Source: Tridacna crocea | Taxonomy: Eukaryota > Mollusca > Bivalvia > Cardiida > Cardiidae | Length of the DNA stretch: 64,000 bases | Direction of reading: 5' to 3' | Assembly: GCA_943736015.1 (NCBI GenBank) | Contig: OX031068.1 | Location: 28,094,296 to 28,158,295, forward strand | Part shown: positions 53,479 through 64,000 of the stretch, piece by piece | Layout of the letters: every line of letters starts with the position of its first letter | Position numbering within the stretch: position 1 is the stretch's first letter | Translations under genes and position numbers: made by a program | The notes under the pieces: model-generated | Seen by the model: only the letters and a program-made list of their open reading frames with translations | Told to the model about the DNA's origin: nothing | Database searches by the model: none

Positions 53479-55357
53479 TGAAATTAAAAAAGACGCAACC
53501 GGTTGCTGTTGCATGAACTTTTTTCACAAAACATTTTCTTGTTTGAAGTATAAAGAAATAGGCCAACAAAATACAGTAAGATGTAAGAATAACTAATAAT
53601 TGAAATAGATAAAAAAAAAAAAAAAAAGATAGAATGGTAAAGTTGAGATTTCAAACTCTGAAAAAAGGGGTCTTGGTGTGGGTGTCTGATCCCTCTTTAC
53701 CATAGAATAGGCTGAAATGATCCGAAAAATAGGCCAAAAGAATACAACAAGATGTAAGAATAACTAATGATTAAAATAGATAAAAAAGATAAAAAGGCAG
53801 AGTGAAGGATTGAAACTCTGGAAAAAGAGGTCTTGGTGCAGATGTCTGATCCTTGTTGACCATAAAATAGGCCGAAATGACCCGAAAAATGACCCGAAAA
53901 ATTAGCATAAAATTATAAACATTTCCTCCCCCCCCCACCTCTTTTTGATCAGCCAATCAAATCTCGGCCCTCTCTGAAATCGTCCAATCAGGAAGGCTTT
54001 TAGGAAATCATTACGGTATCCTATGAGCCAATCAAATCACAGCCCTCTCTGAAATCGTCCAATCAGAAAAGCCCTAAGAAATTCAGATTAGGCCCAATCA
54101 GCTAATCAAATCGCAGACACACCCCCAGGATCAGCCAATCACAAAGCTTTAAGCAATTTGAAATGGCGCTCGAAAATATCGATAGAAAACATTGAGCAAA
54201 AATCGGCATTAAAGTGGATTTTAAGTCTTCTTTGAAAGCTTTTATGCAGTCCTAGGCAAACTGCAATGCCTGAACCATCCACACATGCCAGATTTCACTG
54301 ACAATGGGCGCAAATTTAAGAAAACGGGGTGGCAGAAGACCTTGTTTTGGTCTTTTCAAGCACCTTGCAAGAGTGCAAGAGTAGCTTCCCCTGATTCCTA
54401 TATCCCTTGATTCGATTCGCTTTTCTAATTCATGCCATGCTGTACATTGATACTTTGAAGATGATCAAAGTACAGTGTAGAAACCCAGAAAAATAATGTC
54501 ACAAGTGGCCAAAAAAAGACTGAAAGCTCTCAGTAGCAACTCTTTCCTATTGCATAAATAAAACTCCTACCCATTGCATGCATAAATAAAACAGAGGGAA
54601 CCTTTATTTTTTTATTTTTTTCAATCTCTGTTTACGGTGACAAGAAACCCAGTTACGTTGACTACCATCTCGTAGGTGCCAGATACTCTCCTGCGAAAAC
54701 ATGAAAAATCGACTTGCGGCACATTCCGTAGCAGACGACACCTGTTGCCTAAATCAAATATAGAGATTTTTTTCCGCCCCTTTTCTATTACTAGGGCCAT
54801 TGAATTGGTTACTAACTCAGGAATTGTACCTATTGATCCTTTAAATAAGCAAAGATGATCAATGTATAGTGCAGAAATCCCAGAAAATAGTGTCACAAGT
54901 GGCTAAAAAAGACAAAAATCAAGCAAAGGGAAGTAAATTTTTTTTTTATTATAATTTTTTTTTTTTCAATCCCTTCATACTGTGAGGAGAAAGCCAGTTA
55001 CGTTGACCACTGACTTGTGTACCAGTTACGCGCCCCCGAAAACATGGAAAATCGACTTGCGACACATTTCATATCAGACGACACGTGAAAATATAGGGAA
55101 TTTTTTTTTTTCTTTTCTCTTGCTAGGACCATTGAATTGGTTATGATGACTACCATACGCGACTGTTAGGTGCTGCACATGAAATCATAAGATCGACTTT
55201 GACACTTTCGGAGGCAACCGATACCTATTGCACAAAGAAAAGAAAGGTAAAACCAAATTTTTCCGTTTTCTTTACCAGGGTCACCGAAACATTGAAACGG
55301 TTTTGGTGACTGCGTGAGTCAGGAGTCTATGTTATGTTTAACCGCCGTGCAAAAATA
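53479..55357. repeat. array unit 10
   Basis: 1879 bp, short form. Private CCCCACCTC in the C tract, GGGAAGTAAAT and CAAAGAAAAGAAAGG. Confidence 0.95.
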
Positions 55358-57237
55358 TGAAATTAAAAAAGACGCAACCGGTTGCTGTTGCATGAACTTT
55401 TTTCACAAAACATTTTCTTGTTTGAAGTATAAAGAAATAGGCCAACAAAATACAGTAAGATGTAAGAATAACTAATAATTGAAATAGATAAAAAAAAAAA
55501 AAAAGATAGAATGGTAAAGTTGAGATTTCAAACTCTGAAAAAAGGGGTCTTGGTGTGGGTGTCTGATCCCTCTTTACCATAGAATAGGCTGAAATGATCC
55601 GAAAAATAGGCCAAAAGAATACAACAAGATGTAAGAATAACTAATGATTAAAATAGATAAAAAAGATAAAAAGGCAGAGTGAAGGATTGAAACTCTGGAA
55701 AAAGAGGTCTTGGTGCAGATGTCTGATCCTTGTTGACCATAAAATAGGCCGAAATGACCCGAAAAATGACCCGAAAAATTAGCATAAAATTATAAACATT
55801 TCCCCCCCCCTCTTTTTGATCAGCCAATCAAATCTCGGCCCTCTCTGAAATCGTCCAATCAGGAAGGCTTTTAGGAAATCATTACGGTATCCTATGAGCC
55901 AATCAAATCACAGCCCTCTCTGAAATCGTCCAATCAGAAAAGCCCTAAGAAATTCAGATTAGGCCCAATCAGCTAATCAAATCGCAGACACACCCCCAGG
56001 ATCAGCCAATCACAAAGCTTTAAGCAATTTGAAATGGCGCTCGAAAATATCGATAGAAAACATTGAGCAAAAATCGGCATTAAAGTGGATTTTAAGTCTT
56101 CTTTGAAAGCTTTTATGCAGTCCTAGGCAAATTGCAATGCCTGAACCATCCACACATGCCAGATTTCACTGACAATGGGCGCAAATTTAAGAAAACGGGG
56201 TGGCAGAAGACCTTGTTTTGGTCTTTTCAAGCACCTTGCAAGAGTGCAAGAGTAGCTTCCCCTGATTCCTATATCCCTTGATTCGATTCGCTTTTCTAAT
56301 TCATGCCATGCTGTACATTGATACTTTGAAGATGATCAAAGTACAGTGTAGAAACCCAGAAAAATAATGTCACAAGTGGCCAAAAAAAGACTGAAAGCTC
56401 TCAGTAGCAACTCTTTCCTATTGCATAAATAAAACTCCTACCCATTGCATGCATAAATAAAACAGAGGGAACCTTTATTTTTTTATTTTTTTCAATCTCT
56501 GTTTACGGTGACAAGAAACCCAGTTACGTTGACTACCATCTTGTAGGTGCCAGATACTCTCCTGCGAAAACATGAAAAATCGACTTGCGGCACATTCCGT
56601 AGCAGACGACACCTGTTGCTTAAATCAAATATAGAGATTTTTTTCCGCCCCTTTTCTATTACTAGGGCCATTGAATTGGTTACTAACTCAGGAATTGTAC
56701 CTATTGATCCTTTAAATAAGCAAAGATGATCAATGTATAGTGCAGAAATCCCAGAAAATAGTGTCACAAGTGGCTAAAAAAGACAAAAATCAAGCAAAGG
56801 GAACTAAATTTCTTTTTTATTATAATTTTTTTTTTTTCAATCCCTTCATACAGTGAGGAGAAAGCCAGTTACGTTGACCACTGACTTGTGTACCAGTTAC
56901 GCGCCCCCGAAAACATGGAAAATCGACTTGCGACACATTTCATATCAGACGACACGTGAAGCCTAAGTTAAATATAGGGAATTTTTTTTTTCTTTTCTCT
57001 TGCTAGGACCATTGAATTGGTTATGATGACTACCATACGCGACTGTTAGGTGCTGCACATGAAATCATAAGATCGACTTTGACACTTTCGGAGGCAACCG
57101 ATACCTATTGCACAAAGCAAAGAAAGGTAAAACCAAATTTTTCCGTTTTCTTTACCAGGGTCACCGAAACATTGAAACGGTTTTGGTGACTGCGTGAGTC
57201 AGGAGTCTATGTTATGTTTAACCGCCGTGCAAAAATA
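55358..57237. repeat. array unit 11
   Basis: 1880 bp, long form. Private CAAATTGCAATGCC, CATCTTGTAGG and GTTGCTTAAATC. Confidence 0.95.
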
Positions 57238-59115
57238 TGAAATTAAAAAAGACGCAACCGGTTGCTGTTGCATGAACTTTTTTCACAAAACATTTTCTTG
57301 TTTGAAGTATAAAGAAATAGGCCAACAAAATACAGTAAGATGTAAGAATAACTAATAATTGAAATAGATAAAAAAAAAAAGATAGAATGGTAAAGTTGAG
57401 ATTTCAAACTCTGAAAAAAGGGGTCTTGGTGTGGGTGTCTGATCCCTCTTTACCATAGAATAGGCTGAAATGATCCGAAAAATAGGCCAAAAGAATACAA
57501 CAAGATGTAAGAATAACTAATGATTAAAATAGATAAAAAAGATAAAAAGGCAGAGTGAAGGATTGAAACTCTGGAAAAAGAGGTCTTGGTGCAGATGTCT
57601 GATCCTTGTTGACCATAAAATAGGCCGAAATGACCCGAAAAATGACCCGAAAAATTAGCATAAAATTATAAACATTTCCTCCCCCCCCCTCTTTTTGATC
57701 AGCCAATCAAATCTCGGCCCTCTCTGAAATCGTCCAATCAGGAAGGCTTTTAGGAAATCATTACGGTATCCTATGAGCCAATCAAATCACAGCCCTCTCT
57801 GAAATCGTCCAATCAGAAAAGCCCTAAGAAATTCAGATTAGGCCCAATCAGCTAATCAAATCGCAGACACACCCCCAGGATCAGCCAATCACAAAGCTTT
57901 AAGCAATTTGAAATGGCGCTCGAAAATATCGATAGAAAACATTGAGCAAAAATCGGCATTAAAGTGGATTTTAAGTCTTCTTTGAAAGCTTTTATGCAGT
58001 CCTAGGCAAACTGCAATGCCTGAACCATCCACACATGCCAGATTTCACTGACAATGGGCGCAAATTTAAGAAAACGGGGTGGCAGAAGACCTTGTTTTGG
58101 TCTTTTCAAGCACCTTGCAAGAGTGCAAGAGTAGCTTCCCCTGATTCCTATATCCCTTGATTCGATTCGCTTTTCTAATTCATGCCATGCTGTACATTGA
58201 TACTTTGAAGATGATCAAAGTACAGTGTAGAAACCCAGAAAAATAATGTCACAAGTGGCCAAAAAAAGACTGAAAGCTCTCAGTAGCAACTCTTTCCTAT
58301 TGCATAAATAAAACTCCTACCCATTGCATGCATAAATAAAACAGAGGGAACCTTTATTTTTTTATTTTTTTCAATCTCTGTTTACGGTGACAAGAAACCC
58401 AGTTACGTTGACTACCATCTCGTAGGTGCCAGATACTCTCCTGCGAAAACATGAAAAATCGACTTGCGGCACATTCCGTAGCAGACGACACCTGTTGCCT
58501 AAATCAAATATAGAGATTTTTTTCCGCCCCTTTTCTATTACTAGGGCCATTGAATTGGTTACAAACTCAGGAATTGTACCTATTGATCCTTTAAATAAGC
58601 AAAGATGATCAATGTATAGTGCAGAAATCCCAGAAAATAGTGTCACAAGTGGCTAAAAAAGACAAAAATCAAGCAAAGGGAACTAAATTTTTTTTTATTA
58701 TAATTTTTTTTTTTCAATCCCTTCATACAGTGACGAGAAAGCCAGTTACGTTGACCACTGACTTGTGTACCAGTTACGCGCCCCCGAAAACATGGAAAAT
58801 CGACTTGCGACACATTTCATATCAGACGACACGTGAAGCCTAAGTTAAATATAGGGATTTTTTTTTTTTCTTTTCTCTTGCTAGGACCATTGAATTGGTT
58901 ATGATGACTACCATACGCGACTGTTAGGTGCTGCACATGAAATCATAAGATCGACTTTGACACTTTCGGAGGCAACCGATACCTATTGCACAAAGCAAAG
59001 AAAGGTAAAACCAAATTTTTCCGTTTTCTTTACCAGGGTCACCGAAACATTGAAACGGTTTTGGTGACTGCGTGAGTCAGGAGTCTATGTTATGTTTAAC
59101 CGCCGTGCAAAAATA
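57238..59115. repeat. array unit 12
   Basis: 1878 bp, long form. Private GGTTACAAACTCAGG. Confidence 0.95.
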
Positions 59116-60996
59116 TGAAATTAAAAAAGACGCAACCGGTTGCTGTTGCATGAACTTTTTTCACAAAACATTTTCTTGTTTGAAGTATAAAGAAATAGGC
59201 CAACAAAATACAGTAAGATGTAAGAATAACTAATAATTGAAATAGATAAAGAAAAAAAAAAAGATAGAATGGTAAAGTTGAGATTTCAAACTCTGAAAAA
59301 AGGGGTCTTGGTGTGGGTGTCTGATCCCTCTTTACCATAGAATAGGCTGAAATGATCCGAAAAATAGGCCAAAAGAATACAACAAGATGTAAGAATAACT
59401 AATGATTAAAATAGATAAAAAAGATAAAAAGGCAGAGTGAAGGATTGAAACTCTGGAAAAAGAGGTCTTGGTGCAGATGTCTGATCCTTGTTGACCATAA
59501 AATAGGCCGAAATGACCCGAAAAATGACCCGAAAAATTAGCATAAAATTATAAACATTCCCCCCCCCCTCTTTTTGATCAGCCAATCAAATCTCGGCCCT
59601 CTCTGAAATCGTCCAATCAGGAAGGCTTTTAGGAAATCATTACGGTATCCTATGAGCCAATCAAATCACAGCCCTCTCTGAAATCGTCCAATCAGAAAAG
59701 CCCAAAGAAATTCAGATTAGGCCCAATCAGCTAATCAAATCGCAGACACACCCCCAGGATCAGCCAATCACAAAGCTTTAAGCAATTTGAAATGGCGCTC
59801 GAAAATATCGATAGAAAACATTGAGCAAAAATCGGCATTAAAGTGGATTTTAAGTCTTCTTTGAAAGCTTTTATGCAGTCCTAGGCAAACTGCAATGCCT
59901 GAACCATCCACACATGCCAGATTTCACTGACAATGGGCGCAAATTTAAGAAAACGGGGTGGCAGAAGACCTTGTTTTGGTCTTTTCAAGCACCTTGCAAG
60001 AGTGCAAGAGTAGCTTCCCCTGATTCCTATATCCCTTGATTCGATTCGCTTTTCTAATTCATGCCATGCTGTACATTGATACTTTGAAGATGATCAAAGT
60101 ACAGTGTAGAAACCCAGAAAAATAATGTCACAAGTGGCCAAAAAAAAGACTGAAAGCTCTCAGTAGCAACTCTTTCCTATTGCATAAATAAAACTCCTAC
60201 CCATTGCATGCATAAATAAAACAGAGGGAACCTTTATTTTTTTATTTTTTTCAATCTCTGTTTACGGTGACAAGAAACCCAGTTACGTTGACTACCATCT
60301 CGTAGGTGCCAGATACTCTCCTGCGAAAACATGAAAAATCGACTTGCGGCACATTCCGTAGCAGACGACACCTGTTGCCTAAATCAAATATAGAGATTTT
60401 TTTCCGCCCCTTTTCTATTACTAGGGCCATTGAATTGGTTACTAACTCAGGAATTGTACCTATTGATCCTTTAAATAAGCAAAGATGATCAATGTATAGT
60501 GCAGAAATCCCAGAAAATAGTGTCACAAGTGGCTAAAAAAGACAAAAATCAAGCAAAGGGAACTAAATTTTTTTTTTATTATAATTTTTTTTTTTCAATC
60601 CCTTCATACAGTGACGAGAAAGCCAGTTACGTTGACCACTGACTTGTGTACCGGTTACGCGCCCCCGAAAACATGGAAAATCGACTTGCGACACATTTCA
60701 TAGCAGACGACACTTGAAGCCTAAGTTAAATATAGGGAATTTTTTTTTTTCTTTTCTCTTGCTAGGACCATTGAATTGGTTATGATGACTACCATACGCG
60801 ACTGTTAGGTGCTGCACATGAAATCATAAGATCGACTTTGACACTTTCGGAGGCAACCGATACCTATTGCACAAAGCAAAGAAAGGTAAAACCAAATTTT
60901 TCCGTTTTCTTTACCAGGGTCACCGAAACATTGAAACGGTTTTGGTGACTGCGTGAGTCAGGAGTCTATGTTATGTTTAACCGCCGTGCAAAAATA
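59116..60996. repeat. array unit 13
   Basis: 1881 bp, long form. Shares TGTACCGGTTACG and CATAGCAGACGACAC with unit 7. Private GATAAAGAAAAAA and GCCCAAAGAAATTC. Confidence 0.95.
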
Positions 60997-62715
60997 TGAA
61001 ATTAAAAAAGACGCAACCGGTTGCTGTTGCATGAACTTTTTTCACATAACATTTTCTTGTTTGAAGTATAAAGAAATAGGCCAACAAAATACAGTAAGAT
61101 GTAAGAATAACTAATAATTGAAATAGATAAAAAAAAAAAAAAGATAAAATGGTAAAGTTGAGATTTCAAACTCTGAAAAAAGGGGTCTTGGTGTGGGTGT
61201 CTGATCCCTCTTTACCATAGAATAGGCTGAAATGATCCGAAAAATAGGCCAAAAGAATACAACAAGATGTAAGAATAACTAATGATTAAAATAGATAAAA
61301 AAGATAAAAAGGCAGAGTGAAGGATTGAAACTCTGGAAAAAGAGGTCTTGGTGCAGATGTCTGATCCTTGTTGACCATAAAATAGGCCGAAATGACCCGA
61401 AAAATGACCCGAAAAATTAGCATAAAATTATAAACATTTCCTCCCCCCCCTCTTTTTGATCAGCCAATCAAATCTCGGCCCTCTCTGAAATCGTCCAATC
61501 AGGAAGGCTTTTAGGAAATCATTACGGTATCCTATGAGCCAATCAAATCACAGCCCTCTCTGAAATCGTCCAATCAGAAAAGCCCTAAGAAATTCAGATT
61601 AGGCCCAATCAGCTAATCAAATGGCAGACACACCCCCAGGATCAGCCAATCACAAAGCTTTAAGCAATTTGAAATGGCGCTCGAAAATATCGATAGAAAA
61701 CATTGAGCAAAAATCGGCATTAAAGTGGATTTTAAGTCTTCTTTGAAAGCTTTTATGCAGTCCTAGGCAAACTGCAATGCCTGAACCATCCACACATGCC
61801 AGATTTCACTGACAATGGGCGCAAATTTAAGAAAACGGGGTGGCAGAAGACCTTGTTTTGGTCTTTTCAAGCACCTTGCAAGAGTGCAAGAGTAGCTTCC
61901 CCTGATTCCTATATCCCTTGATTCGATTCGCTTTTCTAATTCATGCCATGCTGTACATTGATACCTTGAAGATGATCAAAGTACAGTGTAGAAACCCAGA
62001 AAAATAATGTCACAAGTGGCCAAAAAAAGACTGAAAGCTCTCAGTAGCAACTCTTTCCTATTGCATAAATAAAACTCCTACCCATTGCATGCATAAATAA
62101 AACAGAGGGAACCTTTATTTTTTTATTTTTTTCAATCTCTGTTTACGGTGACAAGAAACCCAGTTACGTTGACTACCATCTCGTAGGTGCCAGATACTCT
62201 CCTGCGAAAACATGAAAAATCGACTTGCGGCACATTCCGTAGCAGACGACACCTGTTGCCTAAATCAAATATAGAGATTTTTTTCCGCCCCTTTTCTATT
62301 ACTAGGGCCATTGAATTGGTTACTAACTCAGGAATTGTACCTATTGATCCTTTAAATAAGCAAAGATGATCAATGTATAGTGCAGAAATCCCAGAAAATA
62401 GTGTCACAAGTGGCTAAAAAAGACAAAAATCAAGCAAAGGGAACTAAATTTTTTTTTTATTATAATTTTTTTTTTTCAATCCCTTCATACAGTGACGAGA
62501 AAGCCAGTTACGTTGACCACTGACTTGTGTACCAGTTACGCGCCCCCGAAAACATGGAAAATCGACTTGCGACACTTTCATATCAGACGACACGTGAAGC
62601 CTAAGTTAAATATAGGGATTTTTTTTTTTTCTTTTCTCTTGCTAGGACCATTGAATTGGTTATGATGACTACCATACGCGACTGTTAGGTGCTGCACATG
62701 AAATCATAAGATCGA
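60997..62715. repeat. array unit 14 (cut by LINE)
   Basis: 1719 bp. The first part resembles unit 8 (CACATAAC, GATAAAATGG) and the last part unit 9 (GACACTTTCATATC). Ends in ATAAGATCGA at the LINE junction. Private AATGGCAGACAC and GATACCTTGAAG. Confidence 0.95.
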
Positions 62716-63306
62716 GCCCCCTAGCCGGGTAGGGGGAATAGAAAAAATCCCGGTTGTAGTCCTGCAGAGTGGTAAAACCCCACCGAAAAGGACCTGCCCG
62801 TTTGCCGTGGGCTGCGACCCGTGTTGCCTGATGACGGGATCCTGGTGGTTGAGTGACATCAGGGATTGGCTAGGCCCTGTACTTGCAACACACCACTTTG
62901 GCCCTAAGTTGGACTAAACGGGAGGTCAGGAAGGCCCGACCTGATCAATCGGCTGGTCATGTCATGCCCTAGGCACTTTTCCTTCAACATTTTTCCAGAA
63001 ATATTCCCTTAACCATCTTTTTATATTGAACACATCTTCCTCTTTTTTTGCCTTAGAAGGCGGTGGCTCATGGGCCAATCGGATGAAAGCCTTTAGGTGT
63101 TTGACTGACATTTGTAACATCTCAAAGAATGTCCAAGCTTGGTACGACTCTCCGCGAGAATACATCTGTCCAGTCTAGCCCTTTCATGCCGAGTATACCA
63201 CCAATGTATCTCTGTCATGGTCTGCGAATGGGATTCCCCAGACCATGTCCCCTTGTTGGGCTCCGCGGTGGGTGGAGAGCATTGGTGATGAATTCTCAAA
63301 ACTAGC
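62716..63306 (+). promoter_or_regulatory. LINE 5' UTR with terminal hairpin
   Basis: 7-bp perfect stem at the very end, then no long frame on the sense strand until ATG 63307. LINE 5' UTRs usually hold an internal pol II promoter; no specific element is visible here. Confidence 0.6.
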
Positions 63307-64000
63307 ATGGCAACACAAAAAAAAGCCAAGTTGAATGACAAAAAACGTCCTTATTCAGATGACTCTGAAACTGAATTACCATCATCCCCATCCTCCTTCA
63401 ACTTCTCTAACACATCTATCAATTATGAACGTTTCATTGTCATAGAATCTAAAGATCCTTCCAAACCCATCACGCAATTATCTCCATTTTCTATTGAGAA
63501 GACCATTAAAAGCATTTTAGGCACTCCTAAATCAGTAAAAAAATTAAAAGACAAAACTCTCCTTGTCGAATGCTTCTCCAAACAACAAGCTTTAAATCTC
63601 CTTAGTCATGAGAAATTCTTTGGTGTAGATGTTAAAATTTCACCTCATTCCTCCCTCAATGTCTGTAAAGGAGTAATTCGTTGTAAAGAGCTGGATTACT
63701 GTGAATCCCTGACAGAAATCCTAGAAAACCTCGAGCCCCAAGGTGTTTCAGAGGTTAAGAGAATCTACATTCATAAAAACAAGAAAGAAATTCCCACCAA
63801 CACCTACATACTTACCTTTAAATCACCTTCTCTTCCTCCTTCAATTAAAGTTGGGTATCAAATTGTTAAAGTGGACGTGTATGTACCGAACCCCTTACGC
63901 TGTTTCAAGTGTCAGCAGTTCGGTCATCACATTTCAAAATGTCCTAATTCTGAGGTTTGTCCTAAATGTTGCCATGAGGGACCAGACCATGATTCTGATA
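63307..64000 (+). CDS. LINE ORF1 protein (gag-like), partial
   Basis: Open from ATG 63307 to the window edge, 231 complete codons and no stop. ORF1 proteins of Jockey/I-type LINEs bind element RNA and accompany it in ribonucleoprotein particles. The N-terminus is Lys-rich, then Ser/Pro-rich (residues 1-40). Residues of about 40-195 have the alternating pattern of an RRM-like pair. The segment VYVPNPLRCFKCQQFGHHIS leads into zinc knuckle 1 (CX2CX4HX4C, about 203-216), with a second knuckle beginning VCPKC about residue 220. The VPNPLRC lead-in is typical of this ORF1 class. This start is chosen as the first ATG of the open frame after the UTR. It is the only clearly intact coding region in the window. 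Confidence 0.88.
   Translation, partial: MATQKKAKLNDKKRPYSDDSETELPSSPSSFNFSNTSINYERFIVIESKDPSKPITQLSPFSIEKTIKSILGTPKSVKKLKDKTLLVECFSKQQALNLLSHEKFFGVDVKISPHSSLNVCKGVIRCKELDYCESLTEILENLEPQGVSEVKRIYIHKNKKEIPTNTYILTFKSPSLPPSIKVGYQIVKVDVYVPNPLRCFKCQQFGHHISKCPNSEVCPKCCHEGPDHDSD

Larger units (their letters stand above)
36913..62715. repeat. tandem array of 14 units, 1.88-kb period
   Basis: The landmark TGAAATTAAAAAAGACGC starts units at 36913 (variant), 38423, 40311, 42188, 44075, 45962, 47847, 49731, 51606, 53479, 55358, 57238, 59116 and 60997; steps are 1873-1888 bp after the first. Copies are almost identical; most length change comes from poly-A, poly-T and poly-C tracts and a 10-bp indel. The first unit is diverged and about 365 bp short. 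The last is cut at 62715 by a LINE. Each unit contains, in order: two A-rich subrepeats (GAAATAGGCCAA...), a CCAATCA cluster, a unique segment of about 300 bp, and three diverged copies of a GTTACGTTGAC-containing subrepeat. Small open frames (91, 81 and 60 codons) recur only because the DNA does. Confidence 0.97.
62716..64000 (+). mobile_element. 5' end of a non-LTR retrotransposon (Jockey/I-like)
   Basis: Array sequence stops at ATCGA (62715) and foreign DNA begins with a hairpin CCCCCTA-GCCGGG-TAGGGGG (62717-62736). A GC-richer 5' UTR of about 590 bp follows, then ORF1 at 63307. The UTR holds GGGCTCCGCGGTGGGTGG shortly before the ORF. The element runs off the window, so reverse transcriptase and 3' end are not seen. 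The intact ORF1 and sharp junction suggest a recent, full-length insertion. Confidence 0.85.

Noticed and set aside
38403-59338. Phe/Leu-rich 80-codon minus frames in the array as membrane peptides
   Set aside because: The hydrophobic run is a translation of the poly-A tract, whose length varies between units and shifts the frame.
37688-62407. Recurrent 91-codon minus frames and 60-codon plus frames in the array as genes
   Set aside because: They overlap each other, recur only with the repeat, include a unit with stops in both, and show no recognisable domain.

Overview
The window looks like repeat-dense nuclear DNA of a marine invertebrate, most likely a bivalve mollusc. The signs are: AT-rich sequence; no bacterial-style gene layout; 156-bp satellite modules resembling the cores of bivalve 'pearl'-type non-autonomous elements; tRNA-headed and 5S-headed SINEs; mariner and pogo transposase remnants; and a Jockey/I-type LINE. 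The species assignment is an inference. I found no host protein-coding gene that I can support. The only convincing open coding region is the LINE ORF1 that runs off the right edge.

Region 1 (1-31,100) is a patchwork of small mobile elements. It opens with 8.75 copies of a 156-bp satellite. The dominant component is a TTAA-bounded MITE family (14-bp terminal repeat TTAACCCTTTACCA, near-perfect 55-bp central palindrome). I count roughly 40 complete, truncated or nested copies, several of them butted end to end and sharing one TTAA. Around them lie: a second TTAA family (three copies near 8.1, 23.6 and 29.8 kb); a 2-kb TIR element; SINEs; a dimer of a 5S-rRNA-derived unit (16.4-16.8 kb); a tRNA-like sequence (11.2 kb); a deleted pogo-like element with a transposase fragment (19.0-20.5 kb); a decayed mariner transposase with an intron-like GT-AG insert (21.5-22.8 kb); and two further satellite-bearing modules (25.7-28.1 kb).

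Region 2 (31,350-36,379) is a 5,030-bp element with nearly identical 128-bp terminal inverted repeats, a 5-bp target duplication CTAAC and mirrored subterminal motif clusters about 436 bp from each end. It is full of nested MITEs and palindromes, and I recognise no transposase in it.

Region 3 (36,913-62,715) is a tandem array of 14 units of about 1.88 kb. Each unit has internal subrepeats, six CCAATCA motifs and homopolymer tracts of varying length. Shared private variants show units copied over distances of two to six units. No MITE of Region 1 occurs in it.

Region 4 (62,716-64,000) is the 5' end of a non-LTR retrotransposon inserted into the last array unit: a 5' UTR with a terminal hairpin, then ORF1 with CCHC zinc knuckles.
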